A stretch of DNA of 64,000 bases from Cheilinus undulatus. Taxonomy: Eukaryota; Chordata; Actinopteri; Labriformes; Labridae. Both the position numbers and the translations under genes were made by a program. Positions 22,931-37,400 of this stretch are shown piece after piece. A model generated the notes under the pieces. It saw only the letters and a list, made by a program, of their open reading frames with translations, had not been told where the DNA came from and made no database searches. Within the stretch, counting starts at the first letter, position 1. Each line of letters begins with the position of its first letter. The stretch spans positions 21,282,438 to 21,346,437 of the forward strand of contig NC_054888.1 in assembly GCF_018320785.1 (NCBI RefSeq), read 5' to 3'.

Positions 22931-25298
22931 AAAAGAGTTGTTATGACTTACTTTTGTTGTCAAACTCCATTTTTTCTTTGTTATAAAGAAAAGGCCTCAA
23001 TAAATGTCCGACTGCACATCCTGTAAATATCGCTTTTGCTTCTTTGATATGAAATCGTTGTCAATCAGTAGACGTGAAAACACCTGGTGGATGCCGTTGT
23101 GGGTGTAATAGTCTAATTGGTCATCGCACTGATGAAGGGTGTGCTCTGTTTCACCGTTTTACGGATTTTATTACCTGAAAACACTCCACATTAACAAGAT
23201 AATTTAGACAATTTAACAGCTTTTTCTTGGTTAAAAATGTCCAAAATCAACCAACATATCCACAATTGAAAACTTAGTTTTTTATTTGTATAAGAAACGA
23301 GAAAGTGCAGCAGATTTGTACTGTAGAGATTCACAAAAAGACACAACAGAGTTTCGTTTTACGGTTTATTCACAGACTGATGGGTGAAATAAATAGATGA
23401 GATGATTTATAACTACATTAATCCACACACAATAAACCAGTCACTTCAGTTAAATATATTAATAAGAGTTCATACGCTGTATAATATCTTCATTAGTGTC
23501 ATTAAACATATCAGTGAAGTCTTAAATAACACCAGCAAAGGAAATGTTCGACTTATTTTTGTACAAATCATGGTTAGTGATCGAGCAGGTCCAGTAGAAA
23601 AAAGTCACAAATCAACAGCAGCTGTTAAGAATAAAAACACAATCACAAATATAAAAATAAGAAATCATTTTACAGGTAGTTGCATATTGAAATAGTAAAA
23701 ATCATAATAAAAAACATTTTCCAGTGTTGCATTGCTTTGATTTTGGTCTTTAACAAAGGTGTTTAAATACTATGTGCACTAAATAATGCGGTAAAGACAA
23801 ACTAGAAACAGACAGTGAAGGTATTTAATGCAAGAGCATGCTTAAAGGGAACTTCATTAGGTTTAATTTGTAGTGTTTGATCAACAAATAAGGCCCAAAT
23901 TTGTTTCCTTTATTTCTGGCAGTAAGGTTCGGGGGGTTTTTCCTGCTAACATTCCATTATTTGTAAATGTAAGTGACATGAACACAATCTATGGCAGCAT
24001 TTATTGGTTTTCTTTGATTGCACTCATTCTACAGGATTTATGAATATATATGGAAAGTACGGCCACTGAATCAGCTGATGCAGAGGAAAGGGAGAGTTCC
24101 TGCAGTTGTCTTCCCAATGATTGTGGTTGTGTGAACTCAACCAGAGTGAGAGAGTGAAGGCTCAGCAAACCTTTGCAAATTGGACTTTTCCACAATATTC
24201 TAATATTTTCAGCTTGTGGTTTTTAGATTTTTATTAGCTGTAATTATCAGGATTAAATCAAAAAGTCTTGGGACGTTTCACTTTGTGGAATGAATCTAGA
24301 ATTTCTAAAAGTTTTAATTTTACATGAATTTTTTGGGCAGTGTTTTTGAGCTGTAAAGGAACACGACTGCCTGTCTGCTAGCTCTCACTGGCTGCTGTCA
24401 AAGCAGTCCAATCTGGAATCATAAATATGAAACATATTTGATATTTACGCCTCTAGATCTTACAGGAATACCTAAATCAGGGGCAGTAAAGTAGCTGTAT
24501 CGAACCCAAACACTTGAGGAATATTTGGATAAACAATTGGTTATGACAAGCTTCAAATTCAGCCATTCCTGTGATTGTTGGGGGTGGGGTTAAGGCAGGA
24601 AATCAAGGCTTGAACTGTCTAGTGTGCATCCAGCCATAGTCAACTGTCAGCTCATGTTTATCTAAAGTTCATTGGTTTAGAGCCTGGGAATAAAATTACC
24701 TGTAGTTTCTTCAAATGACTTGAAATCAGACTAAAACAGAACTACAAACATTCTATATTTCCATGTTCTGCACTTCCCATGTTCTATAAATAATTATTCA
24801 GTGTGAAATGTGAAGAAGCAATCATATTTACATCAAATAGATTTTATATCAGGACTAACCTCTTAGTGCTGGTAAATTTATATTAAGTTTTGTTTCTCTG
24901 TACTTTATATCTGATAAAACAACCTAGAAGCTGAGTCAGCTGAATTTTTGTAGTGTCTTTCACTATTTGCTACTGATGAAATCTTTTTGTGTCGTTAAAG
25001 TTTTTCTCTCATGTTTCTTTGAAATGATAAACCCGTTTGAGCGTTGTTGTTAAATCTGAGTAAAGAATTTCTGAATTTCTTACTTTATCTAAAAAAAAAG
25101 AGGAATGAAAATTAAATATACATGTAAGTAGGAAAAAGTGATTTGTTTGTCAGTGCTCCATAGAAGGCATCCGAGAATCACGACAGGAAGTGATGTCATC
25201 ATGCCTACCAGCTGATTTGGCGTCACAGCTCCCCGGTCTGTCGATGGCTTCGTTGACGGCTGGCAAGCGTTTTCTCTTGGTCCAGTTTGTCAGAATGT
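22931..25298. other. arhgef7 3' flank, possible long 3' UTR
   Basis: AT-rich sequence with no gene recognised. Some of it may be arhgef7 3' UTR, whose end cannot be fixed from sequence. 23880-24240 may be a dispersed repeat. Confidence 0.3.
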
Positions 25299-25304
25299 TT
25301 TATT
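25299..25304 (-). terminator. Candidate arhgef7 polyadenylation signal
   Basis: AATAAA on the minus strand, 73 bp after the arhgef7 stop codon. It would give a very short 3' UTR. Further AATAAA motifs occur downstream (for example near 23360), so longer 3' UTRs are equally possible. Confidence 0.35.
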
Positions 25305-25376
25305 GGCAGCTTGTGTCGAAAGTTCAAACAACATGTGGCCCGTTTTTAAAGTCAGGAATTAGTCTGGTCCCAAAGT

Positions 25377-25499
25377 TCAGAGGTTAGTCTCGTCCCAGGT
25401 GGGGTCGTTCATGCTCTTCAGGACCCTCCGGATGATTCTTTCCAGCTCCTTCCTCGCTCGCTGCTCCTCCTCCAGCGTCCTCTTCATCCTCTTATTGTC
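25377..25499 (-). CDS. arhgef7: arhgef7 exon 22: coiled coil end, PDZ ligand, stop
   Basis: Residues 817-856 plus [23 protein letters not shown] continues the heptads and [10 protein letters not shown] closes the protein. The C-terminal TNL type motif binds Shank and Scribble PDZ domains (family knowledge). Acceptor TTCCAG. Confidence 0.96.
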   Translation of the reverse strand, partial: DNKRMKRTLEEEQRARKELERIIRRVLKSMNDPTWDETNL

Positions 25500-28400
25500 C
25501 TGGAAAGAAAGAAAAAGAACAGACGGATCATATCAGCTTCTTGTTACAATATTGAATACAAAATGAGAATGACACAAAAGCCCTTTAAGACATGAATTAA
25601 TCTAGAAAACAAGCAGAGGTTAAATGCCTCTGTGGGGTATACAGTCGGTGGGAAGTGCAAGTACAATGGTGGGTCAGGAAGAAAAGCTGGGGTGTTTTCT
25701 GGGGTACAAATGGGGCTGGATAGCTGACTGACGAGTAAGAGGAAGTTGAGGGTTCAAGTCTGGTCAGGGCACAATGAGTATCCAATGTGAGCCCTTAGAC
25801 GTGGTCATTAAGGCCAAAATACCTGTCCCAGATGTACAGTACCTCGAGTGACTGTAGTGTAAAGGTGCCTGTGCCTGTGCCTGGAAGGTCCAGTTACTGG
25901 TTAATCAGTATTCCTGGCTACCATCGCACCATAAAGCCAAAACAACACTCCAAACAACTCAGAGAAAAGTAGAAGTCAGGGGATGGATACAAAATCATCC
26001 CCCAGACTTCAGTTAAATATGGCAGCAATGGCAGCATCATGCTGTGGTGATGCTTCTCAGCATCCAGCCCTAGAGGTTAAAATAAATGTGGAAAATATGG
26101 AAAATTCTGGAGGACAATCTTACTCAGTCTGCAAGAGAGCTACAGCTGAAAGGTTTCAAAATAATCCGATTGCCTTTGCAATGTTATTTAAGTTTCCATG
26201 CATCCTGAGATTTCATTTTAGTAACTAATGCCTCCTTGGTTGAAGAAAAATGTTCATGGTTCTTCTTGCAAAAAACTAAACAAAGTGGGACCTCTGACAG
26301 AAAAAGGCAATTATTCAAAGTCTGTTATGATGAGATATCTAGAAAAACAGAGACTCACCTGTTTGAGTTCCTGGACTTCATCTTTCAGACAGTACACCGT
26401 GTCCACCAGACCCCTACAGAAATACAAACATGACCAGTAACAGCTAGAATATTGAACTAAATCCTCTTATTGCTTGCACCGATTCATTCATTGATTTCTC
26501 TGATTTTTGTTAAGTTTGCTTGTTTGTGATTGGTTTCTTTATTTAGTAGATATCCATCTTTGATTTGTCTCACCTCTCCTCAACCACAGTTTGTCCGTTA
26601 CTCTTCGTCTCCTCCACAATGATCTTCTCCTCCTCTGGGAACAGCATGTGGACGTTCTGCCTGCTGGAGCCTGATCAGAAATAAAGGACCACAACAGTGA
26701 ATGTTACTTTCTTGATGTAAAGAAGAAGGTTGGACACAGGCAGGATCACAAACACAGACTTTTACTCAGCATCAGGAAGGTTTGGGGAAGTTTATCTGGT
26801 TTGCTAACAGTTGGGTTTCGAACACTGATATCTTACGAGAAAACGAGCCCGTCCTGTAACTAGTGGCGGTCCAGATACTGTCATAATCCGAGTCCTCTGA
26901 TTGGTCAGAACAAGGCAGGTTACCAGGGTTACCGGTGTTACCAGTGACCGTGAGGCTGGTGTCAGCAAGAACATGGTTGTGCATGAGGTCAGTCCCTTGC
27001 CAGGCTGCGCCATAATGTGAAAGTACAGGGGGGTTGGGATGAACCAAATTGGATGTTTGGGAGGGATAGAAATTATATTGGGTAAAAAATGAGGGAGGTT
27101 AACCCAAAATATACACCAGAGTTTGAGTGGGGTGAAAAATTAGGAAACAAGAGGAAGAATTGGAGGGAAGTCAATGAAAACAAAACATTTAAAAGATGAA
27201 AGAAACACATAAGACGAGAGAGAAGAGAGAGAAATGTTAGAATCAGAAGAGAACAATCAGGGTTAGCATTAAGTCGGATAGCATTATATTAGCATGCATC
27301 TGAGTTAGTGGACATGTGCTTGTGTACTCACTGGAGTTGAGAGTTTGTCGAGTTTTGGCGCTCGTGCAGTACGCCTCAATCACTTTCAGGATCTGAGCGT
27401 CTTCCTCCAGGGCTGCCGTACCTAAAACAGAGCAGACAGAAGAGTTACACGGGTTTATTACCACAGAGAGAACTAAAGGAGCTGCTTTTGGATGCAAGAG
27501 AAAGCTAAGTTAAGTTAAGGCAGCAGCTATTATGGAGAAAACTTTAAAAGATTCCCAGAGGATGATAATTATCTGCAGACTGTGCAAAATCAACCCAGGA
27601 ATTTATATAAGCAATTTTCCTCTTTGGTATCAGGCAGCTGCATCTTCTTACTTTTTCTGACAGTGAAATCCTCCTCTGAAGGTTTCCTCTCTGGTTTCCT
27701 CTTTGGGAGCAGCTTCTTCATGTTCTTAGGACTTTTACTCATATCCTACAAACAAAGAAAAATCCTTTCATACACTAAAAACATGGTTTTTATTTGGATG
27801 TAGCGCATAATCAGACACTGTGTCAGTCTGATGTAAATATCACCTCCTTCTGGCTGAGCGCAGCAGAGGGTCGGAGAGGAGGCGCAGGCCGGAGGCAGCT
27901 CAGGCTCCAGGGTTTAGGGGTGCTGGGAGGCTCCAGGGGACCCCACATGGAGCTGCTGGTGTGAGCGTTCCCGAATGAAGATGGATGTGGGAGCGTGTGG
28001 TAGTTGTTTCCTGAGCTTCCTCCTCGAGACTCCGAGTGTCTGGACGGAGTGACGGGGAGAGAGGGCAGCTGCCGGGAGCAGGAGACGGCAGTGTTGTAAA
28101 ATAAGTGGAAAAGATGTACTGGTTGACTGTTTGGATATCCTGCAGACTTACTGTGTGGCACACAGACTGAGGCTTGTGCGAGTGAGCGTGCACGGCCGGA
28201 GTGTGCGTGTATTTGGTGAGAAGGTCCAGCCAGTCCTGCAGATCCTGCTGACTGTTACAGGCAACCTGCATCCGCTCACACTGACCACCTGGAACACAAG
28301 ATAAAGAGTGTGAATGCACAATCATGTAGCTGTCTGGTCAAGTTCACACAACATCCTGCAAATTAATGCACACAGAAATTCCCAAAATCTGCAGCTCCTC

Positions 28401-31400
28401 AAGTAAACATCTAGGGCTGGCCCCAGCTAATGTGACAACATTTAAGGAGTTCACATTTAGTCCCTTTCTCCGTCAGTGAACCAGTAAAGTATTCTCAAAG
28501 TATCAAAGTATTAAAAGTCCAAAGACTTTCTGCTGGCATGGGAAACAGAGCAACAACGATTCATGTGATTTAAAAAATTTAAAGCATTAATTCTGGACCT
28601 TAATAACTGATATTTTTGAAGGTTATCTTACAAGTTGCACACAGTATAAAAAAGGTAGAAAGGGTTTGAGCTGTTACTTGAGAAGGCACCATGCCAAAGC
28701 AGTTTAGACTTGAGACAAAGAATTGTTGATGCTCACAAAGCAGGAGAAGGATCTGCAAAGTTATCAGAGCGTTTCCAAGTGTCAATAACTGGAGTGAGAA
28801 GGATCATATAGAAATTCAATGAGAGCCACACAGTCCAGAACAAGCCTGGCAGAGGTAGGAGGAGGAAGATTTCAGAGACTCTGGAAAGAAAGCTAGTGAG
28901 AGATGTGTCTAAAGAAAATCAACACCAGAGCCCTGCACACTTCTGCAGAAGAGACTCCTTCAAGCCAGACAGAAGCCTGCTAAGGACAACCTGGAGAAAG
29001 ATTCTGCAGAATGGAAGCATGTGCTTTGGTTAGATGAGACCAAAGTAGAGCTCTTTGGCCGCAGAGACGTTGCTGTGGGGATGATTCAGTAAGTCTGGAA
29101 CTAGAGATCTCATAAACGTGGAAGGACTCTTAAAGAAATTGATGTGAAGATTTTGAAAGAAAACCTCTAGGTTTGTATTGTCGCTTTGTCTTCCAACACA
29201 ACAACAACCCAAAACATACATTGGTCCAGGTGAAGAACTACTTCCAGAGGACCAAAGTGAACCTTATTGAGTGGCCTGCCCAAAGCCCTGACTTGAATCC
29301 TATTGAAAATCTGTGCACTGACGACCAAGGTCAATGCCAGAAGACCATGAAATCTGGAGGACCTTGAGAGATTCACCAAAGAAGAATGGGCTGGGATTCC
29401 TCAGGAGACAAGCCTGAGACTTGTTGAAAACTACAACTCTCTCTGTTTAACAGCACTTGGAGAATACTTTAAAAACTGGAATTTTCATAGAGGGGGGCTA
29501 ATATTTTCATCCTTATCTGTATCTAAAAAGTGGGACTCTGAAATCCAGCAGATATATTAAAAAAATAGTCTAAGGAAGGAAAAAGAGAGAGAGCTGACCT
29601 GATATCTCAAAAGCATTCTTCAGATTTTCTCCATCTTCTATTCTGGAGATCAGAATCCCTGACAGTGGGATCCTTCCCTGTGGAGATAGAAACACAGAGT
29701 CCATCAGCAGGTACGATAAAATGATTTTCAGGGTTTCAAATACCAATGGAAGAGGGGTGCTGAGCTTTACATGTGCAGAGTGTGCACCACAAAGACCACG
29801 AGGGTATAAGCAGATAAATAAAGTATTAAAATTTTACATTTTATGTTAGAAATATGCTGCCCTCTACAGGTTGGAACCTGGTTATTGCAACTGAATTTTT
29901 CTATTGGCTGAACTGGAGGCCGGTTATGAATTCATCTATTTTATGAAAGTTTCCTGTGTTGAAAACATGTATATTTGCAAGAGCTGTAAGCTTTGTATAA
30001 TGACTGTATTATTGTTTTGTATACCGCGCGTATATAAGCGCGTGACTCCCAAAATAATGGCATCAGAGACAAGAGACCCCCACCCTCCCCTGAGGGGGAA
30101 AAAGTGCAGGATGTTGCACAAAGCATCATGTCAAAAATGTGCATATTAGGTTGCATTTAAGGCACAATTATCACTTGATAACTACATTTTCATTTTAACT
30201 AAACTTATTTTAACTTTTTTTTTAAACTATAACATTTATGATTTTAAATCATATTACATTTTTCTTAGTTTTTTGAAAAGCATCCTGCAACCCCCCTGGG
30301 GGTCCCGACCCCAACTTTCAGAACCACTACTTCACACTACCTTTGAGGTGGATCTCACTGTTAATCGTACCTGATAAATGAATCCGCTCATCCTCAGGCT
30401 GGCAGAGAGCATGAGCAGAGTGTGAGGAAACAGGACGAGGTAGCGCTCATTTGACTCCTAAAAACAAGCAAAGAGTCTTAAACATATCCTTAACAGTATT
30501 TTTGTTATATTAGGTCTCACTCTCTCTTAGTCCTTCTTTAATTCTGATAATATAGGTACCTACCTGACAGTTCTGCGTGTGCACGGTGGTCTGGGACATG
30601 TGGAGAACGGGGCCGAGGGTTTTGATGTCATCGCCCTCCCAGTTTCTGATTGGCTCGGTTAAAATCTGCAACTCCAGGTCTTTCTTCTTCCTCACATCCT
30701 GACACAGAGCCTGAGCACATGAGTACAAATAAAGGTCAACAGGCTAGCTACCTTAAAGCTTCTGTGAGTGATTATCAATAAAAGGTGGCTGTGAAAAATT
30801 ACTTACTGCAAAGTTTTTAAAGGCTGTGATAGAAGCATGGAGATCTGCTCTGTCAGGATGCTGCTCCTAAAACAAAGACGACAACGAAGGGTGTTGAAAA
30901 GGATTTTGTTTTCTGGGTTATTGGAGATTCAGGCAGACTGATGCTGACCTCCATGTGTCGGTCCAGCTCTTTGAACAGCGTCGGGTATCTCTCCAGTCTG
31001 GTGAAGGGTTTACTCAGACTGGTGGTTAGAGTCAGGATCCCTGGAGACGACGCCCCCTTTGACTCCATGTACTCCCCAAGCTCCTCCCTGCACAGCACAT
31101 CGATAAGTTTTAATAACTTTTTATAACAGCTTTTGATCAGAACTTCAACATTTTGTGGTTTTCATTCCAGCATGTGAGGTTTTTTTTTTACCCGTGTTGT
31201 GTGAGGACGTTGACGGCACACGGGTGGTTGGAGCAGTACGCCACATAGATGGTTTTCATCTGGGGCATCAGGTTCAGGAAGAAACCACCGATCCTCTGCT
31301 GGCTCTCTTGAAGTCTAAGAACAAAAAAAACATTAAACATGGACGGGCTGCTGAGAAGCATCCCAACAGCATGATGCTGCCATCACCGTGCTTCACCGCG

Positions 31401-34400
31401 GGGATGGTGTGTTTGTGGGGGTGTGCAGTGTTTGACATATTGTCTCATGGCCAGAAAGCTCCATTTTGGTCTCATCAGACTTAAGAACTTTCTCCACTTG
31501 ACCATGGAGTCCTCCACATGTCTTTTGGTGAACTCTAGTCCAGATTTAATCTGAGTTTTCTCCAACAGTGGCTTTCTCTTTGCCCTCTCTCATAAAGCTT
31601 CATGTGGCTGAAGCTTGGAACTCCTTCAGAGTAGTCATAGGTGTCTTGGCAGCCTCTCTCACTAGTCTTCGTCTTGCACGCTCACTCAGTTTGTGAGGAC
31701 GGTCTGATCTAGGCAGATTTACACATAAATGGTGTCCTTCCATTTCTTCATGATGATTTAACTGAACTCTGGGGGATGCTCGAATCCCTTGGACGTTTTA
31801 TGTATCCATCCTCCGACTTCTACTTTTCCATAACCTTTTCTCTGAGTTGCTTAGAGTGTTCTTTTGTCTTCATGGTGTAATGGTAGCCAGGAATACTGAT
31901 CAACCAGTGAGTGGACCTTCCAGACACAGGTGTCTTTATACTACAATCACTTGAGACACATTCACTGAAAGTTTTAAACGAAGACATAAGAGAAACATAA
32001 GGATGCAAAAATTGTTAAATAAACAGAAAACAAAGCATATTTTTTAAATGGACAACGACATTTCTGTTAGAGGTTTATCTATTTTCTTTCTGCCTCTGTA
32101 TGTTGGACAGTGGAAATGGGAGAGTGGGAAACCCAGAGGAAAGAAGTCACAGGGTTGCCAGTTTGGAAAACTTTGTACTCCATACTTGAGATGCAACATA
32201 AATGCTATTTTTTTGTTAACTGACAAGGTTGAAACCCTTTGAAATTGTCTTTTACAACATTACTAACAGGACTACGTTCAATATCATAAATTATTCTTCT
32301 GCAACACTGATAATTCAGTAGCAAACATGCATGCAACATGTCTCTAACTAAGATTATTGTTGCAAACTCTACAGAGCTGAACTTTCACATGAATTCAATT
32401 TTCTAAAACAAAAAACACCTGCTGTATCTCTCTGACTTCTGACAGACCTATAAATTCTCCACTAGATGTCACCATTGCTTCATTAACAGTCTAACACGAC
32501 TGCTTGCAGCCTGATCTTCAGTTTATTTTGAAGAAAAGCTGGAGGATGTTTTTTTTAACAAAACAGGATGTTAACATGAGCTCATCGGGAAGTTTCTTAA
32601 GATTTCAGAGAGAAACTTTGCTCTGTGAAGCCAGCGAGAAACACACAGCACGATATTAATCAAAGCTGTTGCATTATTGATGATCTTGAACTACTTTTCT
32701 CTCTCCTTGACTGGGTTATTTATAAAATGGAGTTATTAGAGAGCCATAAAGAGACTAAAACTTCAGAAAATTTGGTTTATAAGAGGGTCTATTTCTGGGG
32801 GTCTCCCAAGGGGAAAAGTTCCTGTGTGATGGTTCCAGTTATGTTTAGTCAAGTTCACAACAGTCACTTTCTGTGCAGCTGTGTAGCTCTTTTAGCACCG
32901 TCTGTTTGTATTTTGCACTTCTGTTGGCTAACAGTACACTAGTTGAGTTCTTAGCCTATAGTAATGTTGATAGTTGTGAAGTACAGACCCACAGACCCCA
33001 CGATTGTGGACAAATGTGTGAGAAAAGCTGATAAAAAGTGATACCAACCCACTCTGGCCTGGTCTGCATCACATCATCAATACTAAAAATCTCCTGAGCA
33101 ACCTACATGAAAGTTTCAGAGTGGTTTGTGAAGCAGTGTTGTGTTTGTAAATACTGATGTACTGACTTTGTGTGCTCCTCCAGCGACTGAACCAACATCT
33201 GCTGGAACGTGGAGATCTCCTCCAGATTCCCCTGAATGTGAGCGATGTCGGTGCTGCTGAGTCTGCAGGAAGAGGAGGAGGAGAGAGAAGAGGGGAGTCA
33301 TTCATTTAATAATAAATTCCCTGGCTTTTACTCTCATTAATGCGGTACTTTTAGGGCCATATTTTTAAACAGCACTCCAATATTTAACAGACAGACTTCC
33401 ACAGCTTGACACTGATAAAACCTGAGACAAAATACACTTTTTTCTTTGGTGTTTTTTTTTTAATATTGGTGCATAATAAATTATCTAAAATACCACATTT
33501 ATTGTGCAAATGTAAATTCTAACTTTCTTGAATAACAATATACCACAGATGTACTCTACGTCTTGGTAGCTTGATGCTAACACACCATAGAAATTGCCAT
33601 TAACACGGTAGCAGGATCAAGCTAATGACTAGACTTGCAATGCACCACCTTGCATGCATATTCCTATAAAATACAGCATTAGCATGAGCTGCAGGACGTG
33701 TGAAAAGCCAGACAGGTTACATTAGTATTGCAACAGATATTCTGCTGCGTCTGAAGCCTGTTTAATAAAACATAGGTATAAAAATAACCTCACCTGTCTG
33801 AAGGGTGAAGAGAGCGTAGGTACGAGCCGAGCAGACTCTGCAGCTCCCTGGAATATTCACTCTCTGCTTCCAGGATGTTCTGGAGGACCTAAAAACACAA
33901 AAAAGCACCTTAAGTTTTGTTTGAATACTACGCACAATTCAAAAGATGCTATGTTTTTAAAGTCAATGCTTTACACTTCTTCCCTTGAAAATTCCTTTAT
34001 TTTTGATGTTTTTAAGGTGGAAAATGTTCTGATATACTCACATTGTTGTTTCTACAAAGTAAGAAGCATCTTCAACCTCATTATCATGAAGACATTTGTC
34101 ATTAAATATTGAGGAAAACCCCCGAAGCACAAGTCTTCTACTACAAAGTTTGTATTGTAAACCTTTTAGAGACTCCATTAAAGTCACTTTTTTATTTAGA
34201 GTGTCTTTACGTGTCGTATTCCTGCCAGCTTTGACTCCAGGCAGCGTCTGCGCTGAAATATTTGTGTGGTTCAGAGACTCAGGTATCTGTGGCAGAACTG
34301 GACGGTCCAAAGAGACTGTGGCAGCGTGCTGAATTATTAAAAACACACACAAACATGCACAAACATAACTCACACCAACACACCAGGAGAAACCAACCCT

Positions 34401-37400
34401 GCGGCGCAGCTGCCCCAGAAACCACTGGGATGGAAGAAATAACCTACATTTCACCGCCCAACACAGACGACACATGCAGGGATGCTCGGTGATGATTACA
34501 AGACACACACGCACGAACGGCCACACGCAACACACACGCAGCTGCACAATCATTAATTGGCCGGGTGGGCGAGAAATAATTGATTGTGACGGTTTACGAC
34601 AGCAGAATGACACGTTAACTCAGTTCAGTCGAGTGTTAAATCTGAACCACATCAGGGAGAACATTTCTGCTAAATTACATATAAAAACTAAAACTTAAAA
34701 TCCTATAATTTAGACAAAAAAAAAACACCCTCTAAAACCAAAGCACTGCATGAAACTAATCCCCAAAAACCTGAGGGTTCTCATAAAAACTGCCCCAAAA
34801 CTCAACGTTTACTAAAATCTTTCTCAGCTTCTGTAGCAGAGTGAGAGGTAAAATCACAAACATTTAACAGATTAAATCCCAGGCTTTAACTGTTGTGCCC
34901 TGAAGTTCATAAATTTATGGATACCCCTCATCCACTGAGCCTTGGTCAGCAGGTTTGCTGTTACACGTCTAATCCGTCCCACCACAGTCTCATTCCTTGC
35001 AAACTGTACTTTTTATAAGGTATTTTAACAATATTTATTAAGACTGCTGCCGTTGCCTTGGCAACGTCACACCCAGTCAGTTAGCCGACTCTCCCGCCTC
35101 TTCATCCTCCTACGCCATCTGCATGCACATTAACGTACACACAGAATTCACTGAGCTGCATCCAAAACATTAAAGTTTGAAGTAAGTAGCCTTTAGTAAA
35201 TAATACAGCATGCACCAAATATTTCAACAATAATCCTCTTATTATCGTTTTAGGATTATGGATGGAGTATTGTGTGAGGATCCTGTTCAGCATTTTTCAA
35301 ATCCTGAAAATTAATAACATTTAAGGCCAACACTACTCTTATTGAGTCTGATGGGTTCTGGGGTGACTGTCAGATTCTAATAGAGGATTTGCAGCTGGAC
35401 TTGAAGAGGGCTGTTCATGCCTGATCCTGACAGAGCTTGAGCAGTTTTGCAAAGAGGAATGGAATAAAATTCTCCTGATAGAGACCTATCCTCACAGACT
35501 CAGTGCTGAGTGCAGTCAAAGGTGACTCTAAATACTGACATTAAGGGGTTGAATATTTATACAGTCACTTGTTTTACACTTATTTATTATCAAATTACTT
35601 TAAAGAAATCTGTTTTCACTTTGACATTGAAGAGGGCTTTTGTTATTTTTTTTTTGTCAAAAATGCCAGATTGTATCGGCCATGATTAACTAAAAAAATC
35701 AATAGAAGGGCAGAACATCCATGGAGTAAGTATTTTATGGGCACTGTATGTGTTTTAGTGAAACAAGTTGCAGTTTGTCAGTCAAGTGTCTTAAAATTAA
35801 TGAGATCAAACAGTTTTATAAATAACATGATATGAAACTCACCACATTGTAGTACGTCTTGCTGATGATTGTGGTGTCAAAACCTTTGGGTGGACTCTTA
35901 AGTGTGCCTGACTTCTGCTTCTCTAACGTTTTATCTATAAAGAGAAAAACAGGAGGAAAAAGTCAAATTTTCACTTAGTCAGATGCTAATGACCATGAAA
36001 CATCAGTATTAGGGCTGTTAAGTAATAATGAAAGCTTTAAACTGCAAAAACAGCACACTGAAAGTGTTATTCAGGGCCAACACAAAAATAACAACATAAA
36101 ATTTTGTTCTGCTTGACTGAAAAGTCTTCCTAGATAAAGCTGATGTACTTGTGGAGGCAGAAGTGTCACCTCTGTTCAATAAAAGCTCTCCTGTTGTAGT
36201 TCAACCACTCCCTAAAGGGCAGTTCAGCTAAATGTAGGACAACCAATGACGGCATGTTTAATTCAATGACTCATGTTGTGGCATATTCCTGCCCTGGTTG
36301 GCATTATACAGGAGACAAAAAGCAGAGCGGTCACATCCTTTACCTCACTGTTGTTGTTTGCAGACATTGCATGAAAAGCCTGGAGAATAATAGGCTTATT
36401 TTCTGGATAATAGGCAGCTTTATGTGCTTTCTGGGCTTATCCTTCTGACAAGAGATACAAAAGAGCTGCTTGAAGTTAAAGCCAAAGACTTCAAATTAAC
36501 CTACAGTGCTTTTTTAAATGTTTCTAAGGCCTAGTCTTCAAAAACGCCTGTTAAACATGATGTAAAGCATGTGCATTTCACTACAATCAAACTCTATGTG
36601 CTATTTTAGATGGCTGCCCTACCTCCCTGTTCTGTTCTGGTTTTCTGCTGTTAGTCAGGAAGTTCATTTCTATACAGTCGCTCTGGATCTTCCTGTCTTT
36701 GTTTGCTTGTGGAGCTTCCTTCCTTCCTCCCTTCATCCCTCAACAGAAAGCAACAAAACGGACCAACACAGTCTAACAACCCAAGAGGATAATGCTCTTA
36801 GAGGCACGAGGAGGTTAAAGCCTGGAAGTGTTCAGATTCAGGTCAGAAACGAGAAATAGTAGATTTTTCCATACTGTTCTCACACTTAAAGGAAAAATAA
36901 ATATATTTTAAAGATGTAAAAGTGAGGTGAGGCAAGCTTTAGACACCAAGTCTTCACGTAACGTACAAAAACAAGTTTCTTATTCATCCTGGAGGTTCAC
37001 ATGGTTCGGTTTAGGCCTCATTTTTGGGGTCAAGGTCCAGTACGGGTTCAGTTCAACGGCAGGAAAGAGAAAAGTCCTGCATGCACATATCAAAGTTAAT
37101 TATTTTTAGCAGGTAACAACAGTTCCAGTTTGCTCGATCTTGTGTTGTGCAAAACTTCCAGACAGTGTGTCAGTCTGTCGTGGATTGAACAGCAAAACAA
37201 AAAAAAGAGCAAAACAAAATGGTGCAAAATAAGGATAGGATTGCTCAAAAATTATTAACTTGGATTATAAAAGTCCCAAACATTTACAGTGCATTCAGAA
37301 AGCATTCAGAAAGCATTCAGATCCCTTTCAATTATGTTATGTTGTAGCCTGATTAAGCTACACTCAGTACTCCATCATGACAAAGTGAAAACTGAATTTT

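Noticed and set aside
34038..34613. 191-residue minus-strand open frame in an arhgef7 intron
   Set aside because: No recognisable domain and it falls between exons 6 and 7, which join in frame without it.
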